The notes under the pieces are model-generated. The model was given only the letters and a program-made list of their open reading frames with translations. It did no database searches and had not been told where the DNA came from. Shown in pieces: positions 36,400 to 43,785 of a DNA stretch of 64,000 nt (positions are counted from its first letter, which is position 1; every line of letters begins with the position of its first letter). The translations under genes were made by a program, and so were the position numbers. Source of the stretch: Lentzea guizhouensis (GTDB taxonomy: Bacteria > Actinomycetota > Actinomycetes > Mycobacteriales > Pseudonocardiaceae); NCBI RefSeq assembly GCF_001701025.1, contig NZ_CP016793.1, forward strand, positions 4,340,001-4,404,000. The letters run 5' to 3'.

Positions 36400-37182
36400 T
36401 CAGAAGCCGAAGTTCTGCGTCCAGTAGAAACCGCGGGTGTCGAGACCGACGCCCATGGTCGTGAACTTGCAGTTCTCGATGTTCGCCCGGTGGCCGGACG
36501 AGTTCATCCACCCCTGCATGACCTGCTCGGGCGTGCGGTAGCCCTGCGCGATGTTCTCGCCGCCGGGCTTCGGGTACCCGGCCGCCTTCATGCGCTCGGC
36601 GAAGTCGACGCCCTCGGGGGTGTCGTGGCTGAAGTACTTGCGGCTCGCCATGTCGGTGCTGTGCGCCTGGGCCGCGGTGGTGACGCGGTCGTCGATCACG
36701 AGCGCCTTGCAGCCCTTGGCGGCGCGGGCGTCGTTCACGAGGGCGAGCACGGCCTGCTCCGGGGTCTTGTCACCCGTGGGCGGCTTCGGCGGGTCCGGCG
36801 GCTTCGGTGCCTCGGGCGGCGTCGTGGTCGTGGTGGTGGGAGCCGCCGACGAGGAGGAGGTGGAGGAGGGGGTCGCCGTCGTCGAGGACGTGGTGGGAGC
36901 GGAGGAGGACGACGGCGGGGTGGCGGTGCCCGGCACGGGGGTGCCGTCGAGCGTCTGTCTGCCGGGTGCGGCGACGCTGCCCGACCCGAACTGGGTCGCG
37001 GCGTCGGTGTTCTCCTGCTGCGCGGCGGTGTTGAAGCTGATGCCGAGAGGGGAGGTACCGCTGACGGCGAGGCCGCCGACGCCGGTTGCACCGATCAGCA
37101 GGCCGAGTAAGAGGCTGCGGGCACTCACGGCTCGGGACCGTACCACTAATGGGTGATAAGCCCCGAGTGCGTCTTCGGTCAC
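36400..37182 (-). CDS. CAP (SCP/PR-1) domain secreted protein
   Basis: A 260-residue protein with an N-terminal signal/anchor (about 19-45), a 60-residue Ser/Thr/Pro linker and a C-terminal CAP domain (about 135-260): [68 protein letters not shown]. His, Glu and His of the CAP cavity are present. YkwD-like proteins of this kind occur widely in bacteria, with unclear activity. The start is uncertain: GTG 37182 is the longest, GTG 37128 starts right before the signal helix. It is divergent from acyP. Confidence 0.82.
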   Translation of the reverse strand: MTEDALGAYHPLVVRSRAVSARSLLLGLLIGATGVGGLAVSGTSPLGISFNTAAQQENTDAATQFGSGSVAAPGRQTLDGTPVPGTATPPSSSSAPTTSSTTATPSSTSSSSAAPTTTTTTPPEAPKPPDPPKPPTGDKTPEQAVLALVNDARAAKGCKALVIDDRVTTAAQAHSTDMASRKYFSHDTPEGVDFAERMKAAGYPKPGGENIAQGYRTPEQVMQGWMNSSGHRANIENCKFTTMGVGLDTRGFYWTQNFGF

Positions 37183-37185
37183 CTT

Positions 37186-37482
37186 ATGTCACTAGGGGAC
37201 CATTCGGACGTGGACGTACGACTGAACGCGTGGGTGCGAGGACGGGTGCAAGGCGTGGGTTTCCGCTGGTGGACACGGGCCCGTGCACTGGAACTAGGCC
37301 TGGTCGGGAGTGCTTCGAACCGCGAGGACGGGCGGGTCGAGGTGGTCGCGGAGGGGCCGCGCGAGAAGTGTGAACAACTGCTGAAAGCTCTCCGTTCGGG
37401 TGAAACTCCCGGACACGTGGAGTCTGTGGGTGAGCAGTGGTCGACAGCGCGTGGTGGGCTGACCGGGTTCGTCGAGCGCTGA
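37186..37482 (+). CDS. acyP: Acylphosphatase
   Basis: A 98-residue acylphosphatase, hydrolysing carboxyl-phosphate bonds such as in acetyl phosphate. The active-site loop [11 protein letters not shown] holds the phosphate-binding Arg and [14 protein letters not shown] holds the catalytic Asn. ATG 37186 gives the usual length. acyP is normally found directly before smc and near mutM/rnc in actinobacteria, so its position marks the right end of the insertion that separates it from mutM here. Confidence 0.92.
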   Translation: MSLGDHSDVDVRLNAWVRGRVQGVGFRWWTRARALELGLVGSASNREDGRVEVVAEGPREKCEQLLKALRSGETPGHVESVGEQWSTARGGLTGFVER

Positions 37483-37514
37483 ACTTTCTGGCAACGACTG
37501 GCGTAGAGGAGAGC

Positions 37515-38021
37515 GTGGACTCCGGCGAAGACGTCCTCATCCAGCTGTACGAGCGCTGGCGAGGCCCGTTGCTGCACTACGTGCTGCGGCTGGTCGACGG
37601 CGACTACCAACAGGCAGAGGACGTTGTGCAGGAGACGCTGCTGCGCGCGTGGCGGCACCACGACGAGCTGAACCCCGACGACGCGGCGCCGTGGCTCTAC
37701 ACGGTCGCGAAGAACCTGGTGATCTCCGGATACCGGCGCCGCGGGGCACGCGCGACCGAGGTGCCGCTCGAACCGGTGGACCTGCCACCGGTCAGCGACC
37801 AGGTCGAGCACGTGCTGCAGACGTGGCAGATCGCCTCGGCGCTGCGGGCCCTCACACCGGAGCACCGCGCGGTCGTCGTCGAGCTGTACTACCGGCGCCG
37901 CACGGTCGCCGAAGCCGCCAAGACGCTCGGCGTCCCGCCGGGCACGGTCAAGTCGCGCTGCTTCTACGCGCTGCGGGCGCTGCGCGACGCGCTGGAGGAG
38001 AGAGGGGTGACCGAGGCATGA
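37515..38021 (+). CDS. ECF-type sigma-70 factor
   Basis: A 168-residue extracytoplasmic-function sigma factor. Region 2 (LIQLYERWRGPLLHYVLRLV, then DVVQETLLRAWRH and PWLYTVAKNLVISGYRR) and region 4 (SALRALTPEHRAVVVELYYRRRTVAEAAKTLGVPPGTVKSR) are both complete. The start GTG 37515 is chosen because AGAGGAGA lies just upstream. The stop overlaps the ATG of a zinc-type anti-sigma factor, the usual pair arrangement. It is inserted between acyP and smc, which are adjacent in mycobacteria. Confidence 0.9.
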   Translation: MDSGEDVLIQLYERWRGPLLHYVLRLVDGDYQQAEDVVQETLLRAWRHHDELNPDDAAPWLYTVAKNLVISGYRRRGARATEVPLEPVDLPPVSDQVEHVLQTWQIASALRALTPEHRAVVVELYYRRRTVAEAAKTLGVPPGTVKSRCFYALRALRDALEERGVTEA

Positions 38022-38611
38022 GCTGCACGCACACCGTCGACGTCGGCGCCTACCTCTTCGGATCGCTCGACCTGGAGGAGCGGTCCGCGTTCGAACGGCA
38101 CCTGCCCGGCTGCGAGGCCTGCCGGGCCGAGGTGCTCCGGTTCGCCCCGCTGCCGGGCCTGCTCGGCCGGTTGACCCTGGACGACGTCGAGCGCCTCGAC
38201 GACATGCCGGCGCAGCCGCCGAAACCGGTCCGCGGCCACCGCCGCGTGGTGCTGGTGTGCGCGGCCGTCCTGGTGGCGCTCGCGCTCGCCGGCGGGGTCC
38301 TGTTCCTGCGGCCCCCGCCGGCCCCGACGTGGGCGGCGAACGACACCGGCACCGGCGTGAACGCCGAGGTCGCGATGATCCAGAAGACCTGGGGCACCGA
38401 GATGCGGTTCAAGCTCGGCAACGTGAAACCGGGCGCGCGCTGCAAGGTCATCGTGTTCGACCGGCGGGGCCAGCGCGAGGTCGGCGGCTGGTGGGGCTCC
38501 GACCACACCGCTGACGAGCGCATTCCGGGTTCGACGTCGTTCAGCGTCGACCAGATCGACCGGCTGGAGGTCTCCGACGAAAGCGGGTTGCTGGTCACTC
38601 TGCGCCCCTAG
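38018..38611 (+). CDS. Anti-sigma factor with ZAS zinc finger
   Basis: A 197-residue membrane protein. The N-terminal zf-HC2 anti-sigma domain has H28-x3-C32-x2-C35 (HLPGCEAC), the ZAS signature that sequesters ECF sigma factors. One TM helix follows (about 75-97). The extracytoplasmic part (about 100-197) ends ISxDxID-like (FSVDQIDRLEVSDESGLLVTL), resembling the sensor domain of actinobacterial RskA-type or zf-HC2 proteins. ATG 38018 overlaps the sigma stop. It probably releases the sigma on envelope stress; the signal is unknown. Confidence 0.87.
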   Translation: MSCTHTVDVGAYLFGSLDLEERSAFERHLPGCEACRAEVLRFAPLPGLLGRLTLDDVERLDDMPAQPPKPVRGHRRVVLVCAAVLVALALAGGVLFLRPPPAPTWAANDTGTGVNAEVAMIQKTWGTEMRFKLGNVKPGARCKVIVFDRRGQREVGGWWGSDHTADERIPGSTSFSVDQIDRLEVSDESGLLVTLRP

Positions 38612-38715
38612 TGCGGTGACCGCCGACCATCGCCGCATTTTCGGCGCTCAGACGGCCACAGCACTGGGAATCGCTGGTCAACCCCCGCCTCCCGCAACCG
38701 CCGCAAGCGTTTGGG

Positions 38716-38721
38716 TACTCT
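38716..38721 (+). promoter_or_regulatory. Putative -10 element for a leaderless smc transcript
   Basis: TACTCT is followed by 7 bases and then the smc GTG, with no Shine-Dalgarno sequence. This is the same spacing as seen at the DAK gene and coaD. Confidence 0.4.
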
Positions 38722-38728
38722 GCGCGGC

Positions 38729-41700
38729 GTGCATCTCAAGAGCCTGACGCTGAAGGGCTTCAAGTCCTTCGCCTCGGCTACCACGCTGCGCTTCGAGCCC
38801 GGCATCACCTGTGTGGTCGGCCCCAACGGGTCCGGCAAGTCCAACGTGCTCGACGCGCTGCGCTGGGTGATGGGCACGCAGGGTGCCAAGGACCTGCGCG
38901 GCGGCAAGATGGAGGACGTCATCTTCGCGGGCACCTCCGGCCGCGCGCCGCTGGGCCGCGCCGAGGTGACGCTGACGATCGACAACTCCGACGGCGTGCT
39001 GCCGATCGAGTACACCGAGGTGTCGATCACCCGCCGGATGTTCCGCGAGGGCGCCACCGAGTACGAGATCAACGGCAGCTCCTGCCGGCTCATGGACATC
39101 CAGGAGCTGCTGTCGGACTCCGGCATCGGCCGCGAGATGCACGTGATCGTCGGTCAGGGTCAGCTCGCCGCGATCCTCGAGTCCAAACCGGAGGAACGCC
39201 GCGCCTTCATCGAGGAGGCCGCCGGCGTCCTCAAGCACCGCAAGCGCAAGGAAAAGGCGCTGCGCAAGCTGGAGGCGATGCAGGCCAACCTGACGCGCCT
39301 CACCGACCTCACCACCGAGCTGCGCCGCCAGCTCAAGCCGCTGGGCAAGCAGGCCGAGATCGCCCGCCGCGCCCAGGTCGTGCAGTCCGAGCTGCGGGAC
39401 TCGAAGCTCCGCCTGCTCGCCGACGACCTGGTGACCCAGCGCGAGGCCATCGCCCAGGAGGAGCACGACGAGGCGAAGGCCCGGGAACGCCGCGCCGAGG
39501 TCGAGAAGTCGTTGCAGGCCGCGCAGTACCAGCAGAACGAGCTGGAGGAGCGGGTCGCGGCCGACACCCCGAAGCTGCAGGCGGCCCAGGACACCTGGTA
39601 CCGGCTGTCCGCTTTGGAGGAACGCCTGCGCGGCACCGTGCGCCTGGCCGCCGAACGCGCGCGGCACCTGTCCGCGGACGTGGACGCCCCGTCGCGCGGC
39701 CGTGACCCCGACGACCTCGACCGCGAGGCCGAGGAGACCGCCGAGATGGAGCTGGAGCTCCAGGAGGGCGTGACCGAGGCCCGCATCGCGCTCGCCGAGG
39801 CCGTCGAGACGCGGTCCGAGCTGGAGCGCATGGTCTCGCAGGCGGAGAAGGCGCACATCGCCGCCGTGCGCGCGATCGCCGACCGCCGGGAGGGCCTCGC
39901 GCGCCTGTCCGGTCAGGTGGAGGCGTTGCGCAGCAAGACGAACGCGACCGCCGAGGAGATCGAGCGCCTGTCCGGCACGATCGCGGAGGCCGCCGAACGC
40001 GCCGAGTTCGCGTCCGTCGAACTGGCCGAGGCACAGGCGGTCACCGGCTTCGAGGACGAGGGCGACAACGACCTGGACGAACGCCTCCGCCAGGCGGTGC
40101 TGGCCAACGACGCCGGGCGGCAGCGCGTCGAGGAGCTGGTCAAGGCCGAACGCACCGCCGAGCGCGACATCGCGTCGTGGCGGGCCCGCGTCGACGCTCT
40201 TTCCCTCGGCCTGACCCGGAAGGACGGCGCCGGCGCGTTGCTCGCGTCGGACGTGCCGGGGCTGCTGGGGTCGGTGGCCGCGTTGCTGACCGTCGACACC
40301 GGCTACGAGGTGGCGCTGGCAGCCGCGCTGGGCCCGATCGCCGACGCCGTCGCGGTGTCGTCCGGTGACGGCGCGCTGGCCGCGTTGAAGTTGTTGAAGG
40401 AGAAGGACGCCGGCCGCGCCGGTGTGCTGATCGGCTCCCACGGCTCCGCTGTGGACACCTCGCAGTGGGGGCAGCTGCCGCACGGCGCGCGGTGGGCGGT
40501 CGACGTGGTGCACGCGCCCGAGGCGTTGCGTCCCGCGCTGGCTCGCGCCCTGGACCGCCTCGCCGTGGTCGACGACCTGGACACCGCTGCTCGCCTGGAC
40601 GTGCGCGCGGTGACCCGCGACGGCGACCTCTTCGGCACGGACTGGGCCGTCGGTGGTTCCGGCGGGCAGGGCCAGAGCGTGATCGAGGTGCAGGCCGCCG
40701 TCGACGAGGCCCAGGAGCAGCTCGCCACCGCGGAACGCGCGCTGGAGCACGCCTCCGCGGCGCTGGAGGGCGCCCGTGCCGAGCAGCAGGCCCGCCGCAA
40801 GGTGCTCGACGCGGTCAAGGAGGCCGTGCAGGAGGCCAAGGTCCGCCAGGCCCGCTCCGGCGAGCGGCTGAGCCGGATGGCCACGGCCGTGCGGTCCGCG
40901 CAGGCCGAGGTCGACCGGATCACCGAGCAGCGCGCGAAGGTCGAACGCTCACGCGAGGAAGCCCTGCTGAAGCTGGGCGAGCTCGAAGAGCGGCTGCTGA
41001 TGGCCGAAGAAGAGCAGACCATGGACGACGAGCCGGACACCGACCAGCGCGACGCGCTGGCCGCCGAGCTCGCCTCCGCGCGTCAGGCCGAGATGGACGC
41101 CCGGCTCGTGCAGCGCACCGCGGAGGAGCGCGCGCGTGCGTTGCAGGGCAAGGCGGACAGCCTGCGCCGCCGCCGTGCCGAGCGCGAGGCCCGCGAACGC
41201 CACGCCCGCCACCGCCACCGCGCCCGTGGCGCCGTGGTCGCCAAGGCCGTCGTGCGCGGCGGTGAGCAGGCGCTGGAACGCATCGAGGTCTCGCTCGCGC
41301 GCGCCGCCCGTGAACGCGACCAGGCCCAGGAACGCCGTGCCCAGCACGAGCTGCTGCTGACCCAGGTGCGCAACCTGGTGCGCGAGATGTCCGGCGAGCT
41401 GGAGAAGCTCGTCGACGCCGTGCACCGCGACGAGGTGCTGCGCGCCGAGCAGCGCATGCGCATCGAGCAGCTGGAGACCAAGATCGCCGAGGACTTCGGC
41501 ATCGGTCTCGACGACCTCGTCACCGAGTACGGCCCCGACGTGATGGTGCCCGCGACCGCCGCGGAGCTCGCCGAGTACGAGGCCGCGAAGGAACGCGGTG
41601 AGCAGGTCTCCGAGCCGCAGCCCTCGCCCTACGACCGCGACACCCAGGCCCGGCGCGCCAAGCGGGCCGAGCGTGACCTGTCGTTGCTGGGCAAGGTCAA

Positions 41701-42364
41701 CCCGCTGGCGCTGGAGGAGTTCGCCGCGCTGGAGGAGCGCTACAAGTTCCTCTCCACCCAGCTGGAGGACATCAAGGACACCCGCCGCGACCTGCTCACG
41801 GTCGTGAAGGAGGTCGACGACAAGATCCTCGAGGTCTTCACGCTGGCCTACGAGGACGTGGCGCGCGAGTTCGAGGTCGTCTTCAAGGTGCTCTTCCCCG
41901 GCGGCGAGGGCCGGCTGGTGCTGACCGAGCCCGGCGACATGCTGACCACCGGCATCGAGCTGGAGGCCCGCCCGCCCGGCAAGAAGGTCAAGCGCCTGTC
42001 GCTGCTCTCCGGTGGCGAGAAGTCGCTCGCGGCCGTGGCGATGCTGGTCGCGATCTTCCGCGCCCGCCCCTCACCGTTCTACGTCATGGACGAGGTCGAG
42101 GCGGCGCTGGACGACACGAACCTGCACCGCCTGATCGGCCTGTTCCAGCAGCTGCGCGACCGGTCGCAGCTGCTGATCATCACGCACCAGAAGCCGACCA
42201 TGGAGATCGCGGACGCGCTGTACGGCGTCTCGATGCGCGGTGACGGCATCTCGCAGGTGATCTCGCAGCGGCTGCGCACGAAGGGCGACGAGCCGGTGGC
42301 TGCCGCGCCCGCTGCCGCGGCGACCGCTGCCGAGGCGCCTGCTGCCGCTGCGGACGAGGCCTAG
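38729..42364 (+). CDS. smc: Chromosome segregation protein SMC
   Basis: SMC is the ATPase of the condensin-like complex with ScpA/ScpB that organises and segregates chromosomes. The 1211-residue protein is full length: Walker A GPNGSGKSN (Lys37), coiled coil to about 500, flexible hinge (about 505-660, with GLLGSVAALLTVDTGYE and NTVLV-type strands), second coiled coil, then LLSGGEKSLAAVA (signature, near 1092) and YVMDEVEAALDD (Walker B). An Ala-rich tail ends it. GTG 38729 gives the canonical start HLKSLTLKGFKSFA. Its usual partner gene ftsY is 7 kb away. Confidence 0.97.
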   Translation: MHLKSLTLKGFKSFASATTLRFEPGITCVVGPNGSGKSNVLDALRWVMGTQGAKDLRGGKMEDVIFAGTSGRAPLGRAEVTLTIDNSDGVLPIEYTEVSITRRMFREGATEYEINGSSCRLMDIQELLSDSGIGREMHVIVGQGQLAAILESKPEERRAFIEEAAGVLKHRKRKEKALRKLEAMQANLTRLTDLTTELRRQLKPLGKQAEIARRAQVVQSELRDSKLRLLADDLVTQREAIAQEEHDEAKARERRAEVEKSLQAAQYQQNELEERVAADTPKLQAAQDTWYRLSALEERLRGTVRLAAERARHLSADVDAPSRGRDPDDLDREAEETAEMELELQEGVTEARIALAEAVETRSELERMVSQAEKAHIAAVRAIADRREGLARLSGQVEALRSKTNATAEEIERLSGTIAEAAERAEFASVELAEAQAVTGFEDEGDNDLDERLRQAVLANDAGRQRVEELVKAERTAERDIASWRARVDALSLGLTRKDGAGALLASDVPGLLGSVAALLTVDTGYEVALAAALGPIADAVAVSSGDGALAALKLLKEKDAGRAGVLIGSHGSAVDTSQWGQLPHGARWAVDVVHAPEALRPALARALDRLAVVDDLDTAARLDVRAVTRDGDLFGTDWAVGGSGGQGQSVIEVQAAVDEAQEQLATAERALEHASAALEGARAEQQARRKVLDAVKEAVQEAKVRQARSGERLSRMATAVRSAQAEVDRITEQRAKVERSREEALLKLGELEERLLMAEEEQTMDDEPDTDQRDALAAELASARQAEMDARLVQRTAEERARALQGKADSLRRRRAEREARERHARHRHRARGAVVAKAVVRGGEQALERIEVSLARAARERDQAQERRAQHELLLTQVRNLVREMSGELEKLVDAVHRDEVLRAEQRMRIEQLETKIAEDFGIGLDDLVTEYGPDVMVPATAAELAEYEAAKERGEQVSEPQPSPYDRDTQARRAKRAERDLSLLGKVNPLALEEFAALEERYKFLSTQLEDIKDTRRDLLTVVKEVDDKILEVFTLAYEDVAREFEVVFKVLFPGGEGRLVLTEPGDMLTTGIELEARPPGKKVKRLSLLSGGEKSLAAVAMLVAIFRARPSPFYVMDEVEAALDDTNLHRLIGLFQQLRDRSQLLIITHQKPTMEIADALYGVSMRGDGISQVISQRLRTKGDEPVAAAPAAAATAAEAPAAAADEA

Positions 42365-42424
42365 AAGGGCGACCGGAGCGGTGCCTGGGGGGCAAGACCA
42401 GCTCCGGCCGCGGCCTTCGTGTGA

Positions 42425-42483
42425 CTGCGCCGGCGCGGTGACCCTCCTCCGAAGGAGGTCCCCCGATCACCGCGCTGGCGCAG
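42425..42483. terminator. Large nested hairpin between smc and plsC
   Basis: A 17-bp outer stem (CTGCGCCGGCGCGGTGA / TCACCGCGCTGGCGCAG, one mismatch) encloses an inner hairpin CCTCCT-ccga-AGGAGG. It lies between convergent genes and is likely a bidirectional terminator. The rest of the gap (42365-42610) holds smaller complementary G/C segments but no gene I can support. Confidence 0.65.
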
Positions 42484-42610
42484 TCCGCGCGCCGGCCGGT
42501 GTGAGGTCCCCCGGTGTCCACCTCACCGCTACCCGGTGCGCAGGGAGAACTCTGCCGCACCGAGCTTGTAGAAACCTTGCATCCGCAGGTCAGCGGCCAT
42601 TCAGCCGGTG

Positions 42611-43327
42611 TCACCCAGGCCTGCGCGCGTCGAGCCGCGCGGCCTCCTCCGGCGTCGGCGCGGTGCCCCCGAGGTGCCGCGGCGCCCACCAGGCACCCGG
42701 CTCGGTGGGGTAGTCGCGCTGCGCGGTGTCGAGCAGCTCCTGCAACCGCTCGCGCAGCAACGCGTCCCCGGAGTCACCGGGCGAGGCCTCGAACGGCTCG
42801 CCGATGAGGATCGTGACGGGCACGTGCCGCTGGGTGAGGTCCTTCTTGCGCCCCTTGGTCCACAGCCGCTGCGTCCCCCACAGGGCGACGGGCACGAGAG
42901 GCACACCGGCCTCGTGCGCCAGCCGGTTCGCCCCGGACTTGATCTCCTTGACGGTGAACGACCGGCTGATCGTGGCCTCGGGGAAGATCCCGACGACCTC
43001 GCCGTCGCGGAGCGCGGACAGCGCCTGCTGGTAGGAGGCCTGACCCGCGCTCCGGTCGACGGGGATGTGGTGCATGCCGCGCATGAGCGGGCCTGCGACC
43101 TTGTTGGCGAAGATCTCGTGCTTCGCCATGAACCGCGTGAGCCGCCCCGACGGACGCGCCCCGTAACCCGCGAAGATGAAGTCGAGGTAGCTGACGTGGT
43201 TCGACGCCAGCACCGCCCCGCCCTCACGCGGCACGTGGTGCGCCCCTTGAACGGTGATCCGCAGGTCGAGCACGCGGAACATGAGCTTGGCCGCGGCGAT
43301 CACCGGGGGGTACACGAGATCCGACAT
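42611..43327 (-). CDS. 1-acyl-glycerol-3-phosphate acyltransferase (PlsC-like)
   Basis: A 238-residue PlsC-family acyltransferase that moves an acyl chain onto lysophosphatidic acid or a related acceptor at the membrane. The catalytic N-H-x4-D motif is NHVSYLD (His44, Asp49) and the acceptor-phosphate motif is GIFPEATIS. The segment VPLVPVALWGTQRLW is also typical. ATG 43327 follows AGGTATG weakly. It may be co-transcribed with the small conserved protein upstream. The exact acceptor is unknown. Confidence 0.88.
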   Translation of the reverse strand: MSDLVYPPVIAAAKLMFRVLDLRITVQGAHHVPREGGAVLASNHVSYLDFIFAGYGARPSGRLTRFMAKHEIFANKVAGPLMRGMHHIPVDRSAGQASYQQALSALRDGEVVGIFPEATISRSFTVKEIKSGANRLAHEAGVPLVPVALWGTQRLWTKGRKKDLTQRHVPVTILIGEPFEASPGDSGDALLRERLQELLDTAQRDYPTEPGAWWAPRHLGGTAPTPEEAARLDARRPG

Positions 43328-43349
43328 ACCTCGAAAGTAGCCGGAAAAG

Positions 43350-43688
43350 CTACTGACCGGTACCGGCGCCTTCCTTGTCTCGGATGACCCTCGGCACACC
43401 CGCCAGGTCCTCGTCGTTGCAGAGCAGCTTGAGGTCGTAGTACGGGTTGCCCTTGGTGTCGTCGTAGTCCAGGTGGACCGCGATGACGTCCACGGGTTCG
43501 CCCAGCCACTCCTGCGTCTGCCGCAGCCACGCGGCGGCACGTTCGAGGGCGGTGGGCAGATCATCGTCACGGAATTCGACCGGCCGGTACGGAACACCCT
43601 GGACCTGGTCCCGGTTGTTCGTCGGCAGCGGCAGGTCGACGGCCACCCCGGATTCGTTGAGATCGAGTTGGATCGTTTCCTCACTCAC
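43350..43688 (-). CDS. Conserved hypothetical acidic protein
   Basis: A 112-residue soluble protein without signal or TM. It starts with an acidic beta-strand pattern (EETIQLDLNESGVAVDLPLP), followed by VPYRPVEFRDDDLPTALERAAAWL and a C-terminal EPVDVIAVHLDYDDTKGNPYYDLKLL. I do not recognise a named family. GTG 43688 is the chosen start; a GTG a few codons upstream with AGGTGAGG before it is an alternative. It ends 22 bases before the plsC-like gene start and may be its operon partner. Confidence 0.65.
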   Translation of the reverse strand: MSEETIQLDLNESGVAVDLPLPTNNRDQVQGVPYRPVEFRDDDLPTALERAAAWLRQTQEWLGEPVDVIAVHLDYDDTKGNPYYDLKLLCNDEDLAGVPRVIRDKEGAGTGQ

Positions 43689-43785
43689 CGTAGAAGAGTC
43701 CCCCACCCTCACCTGGCCTGCAAGCCCGAATCTGGTGGTTGCGCCTCGCATCACCTGTCGATTTGTCGACTCACTGAGACGTGCG

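Noticed and set aside
38678..40750. 690-codon minus-strand frame inside smc
   Set aside because: Antisense shadow of smc; composition is Leu/Gly/Arg/His-rich and lacks any recognised motif.
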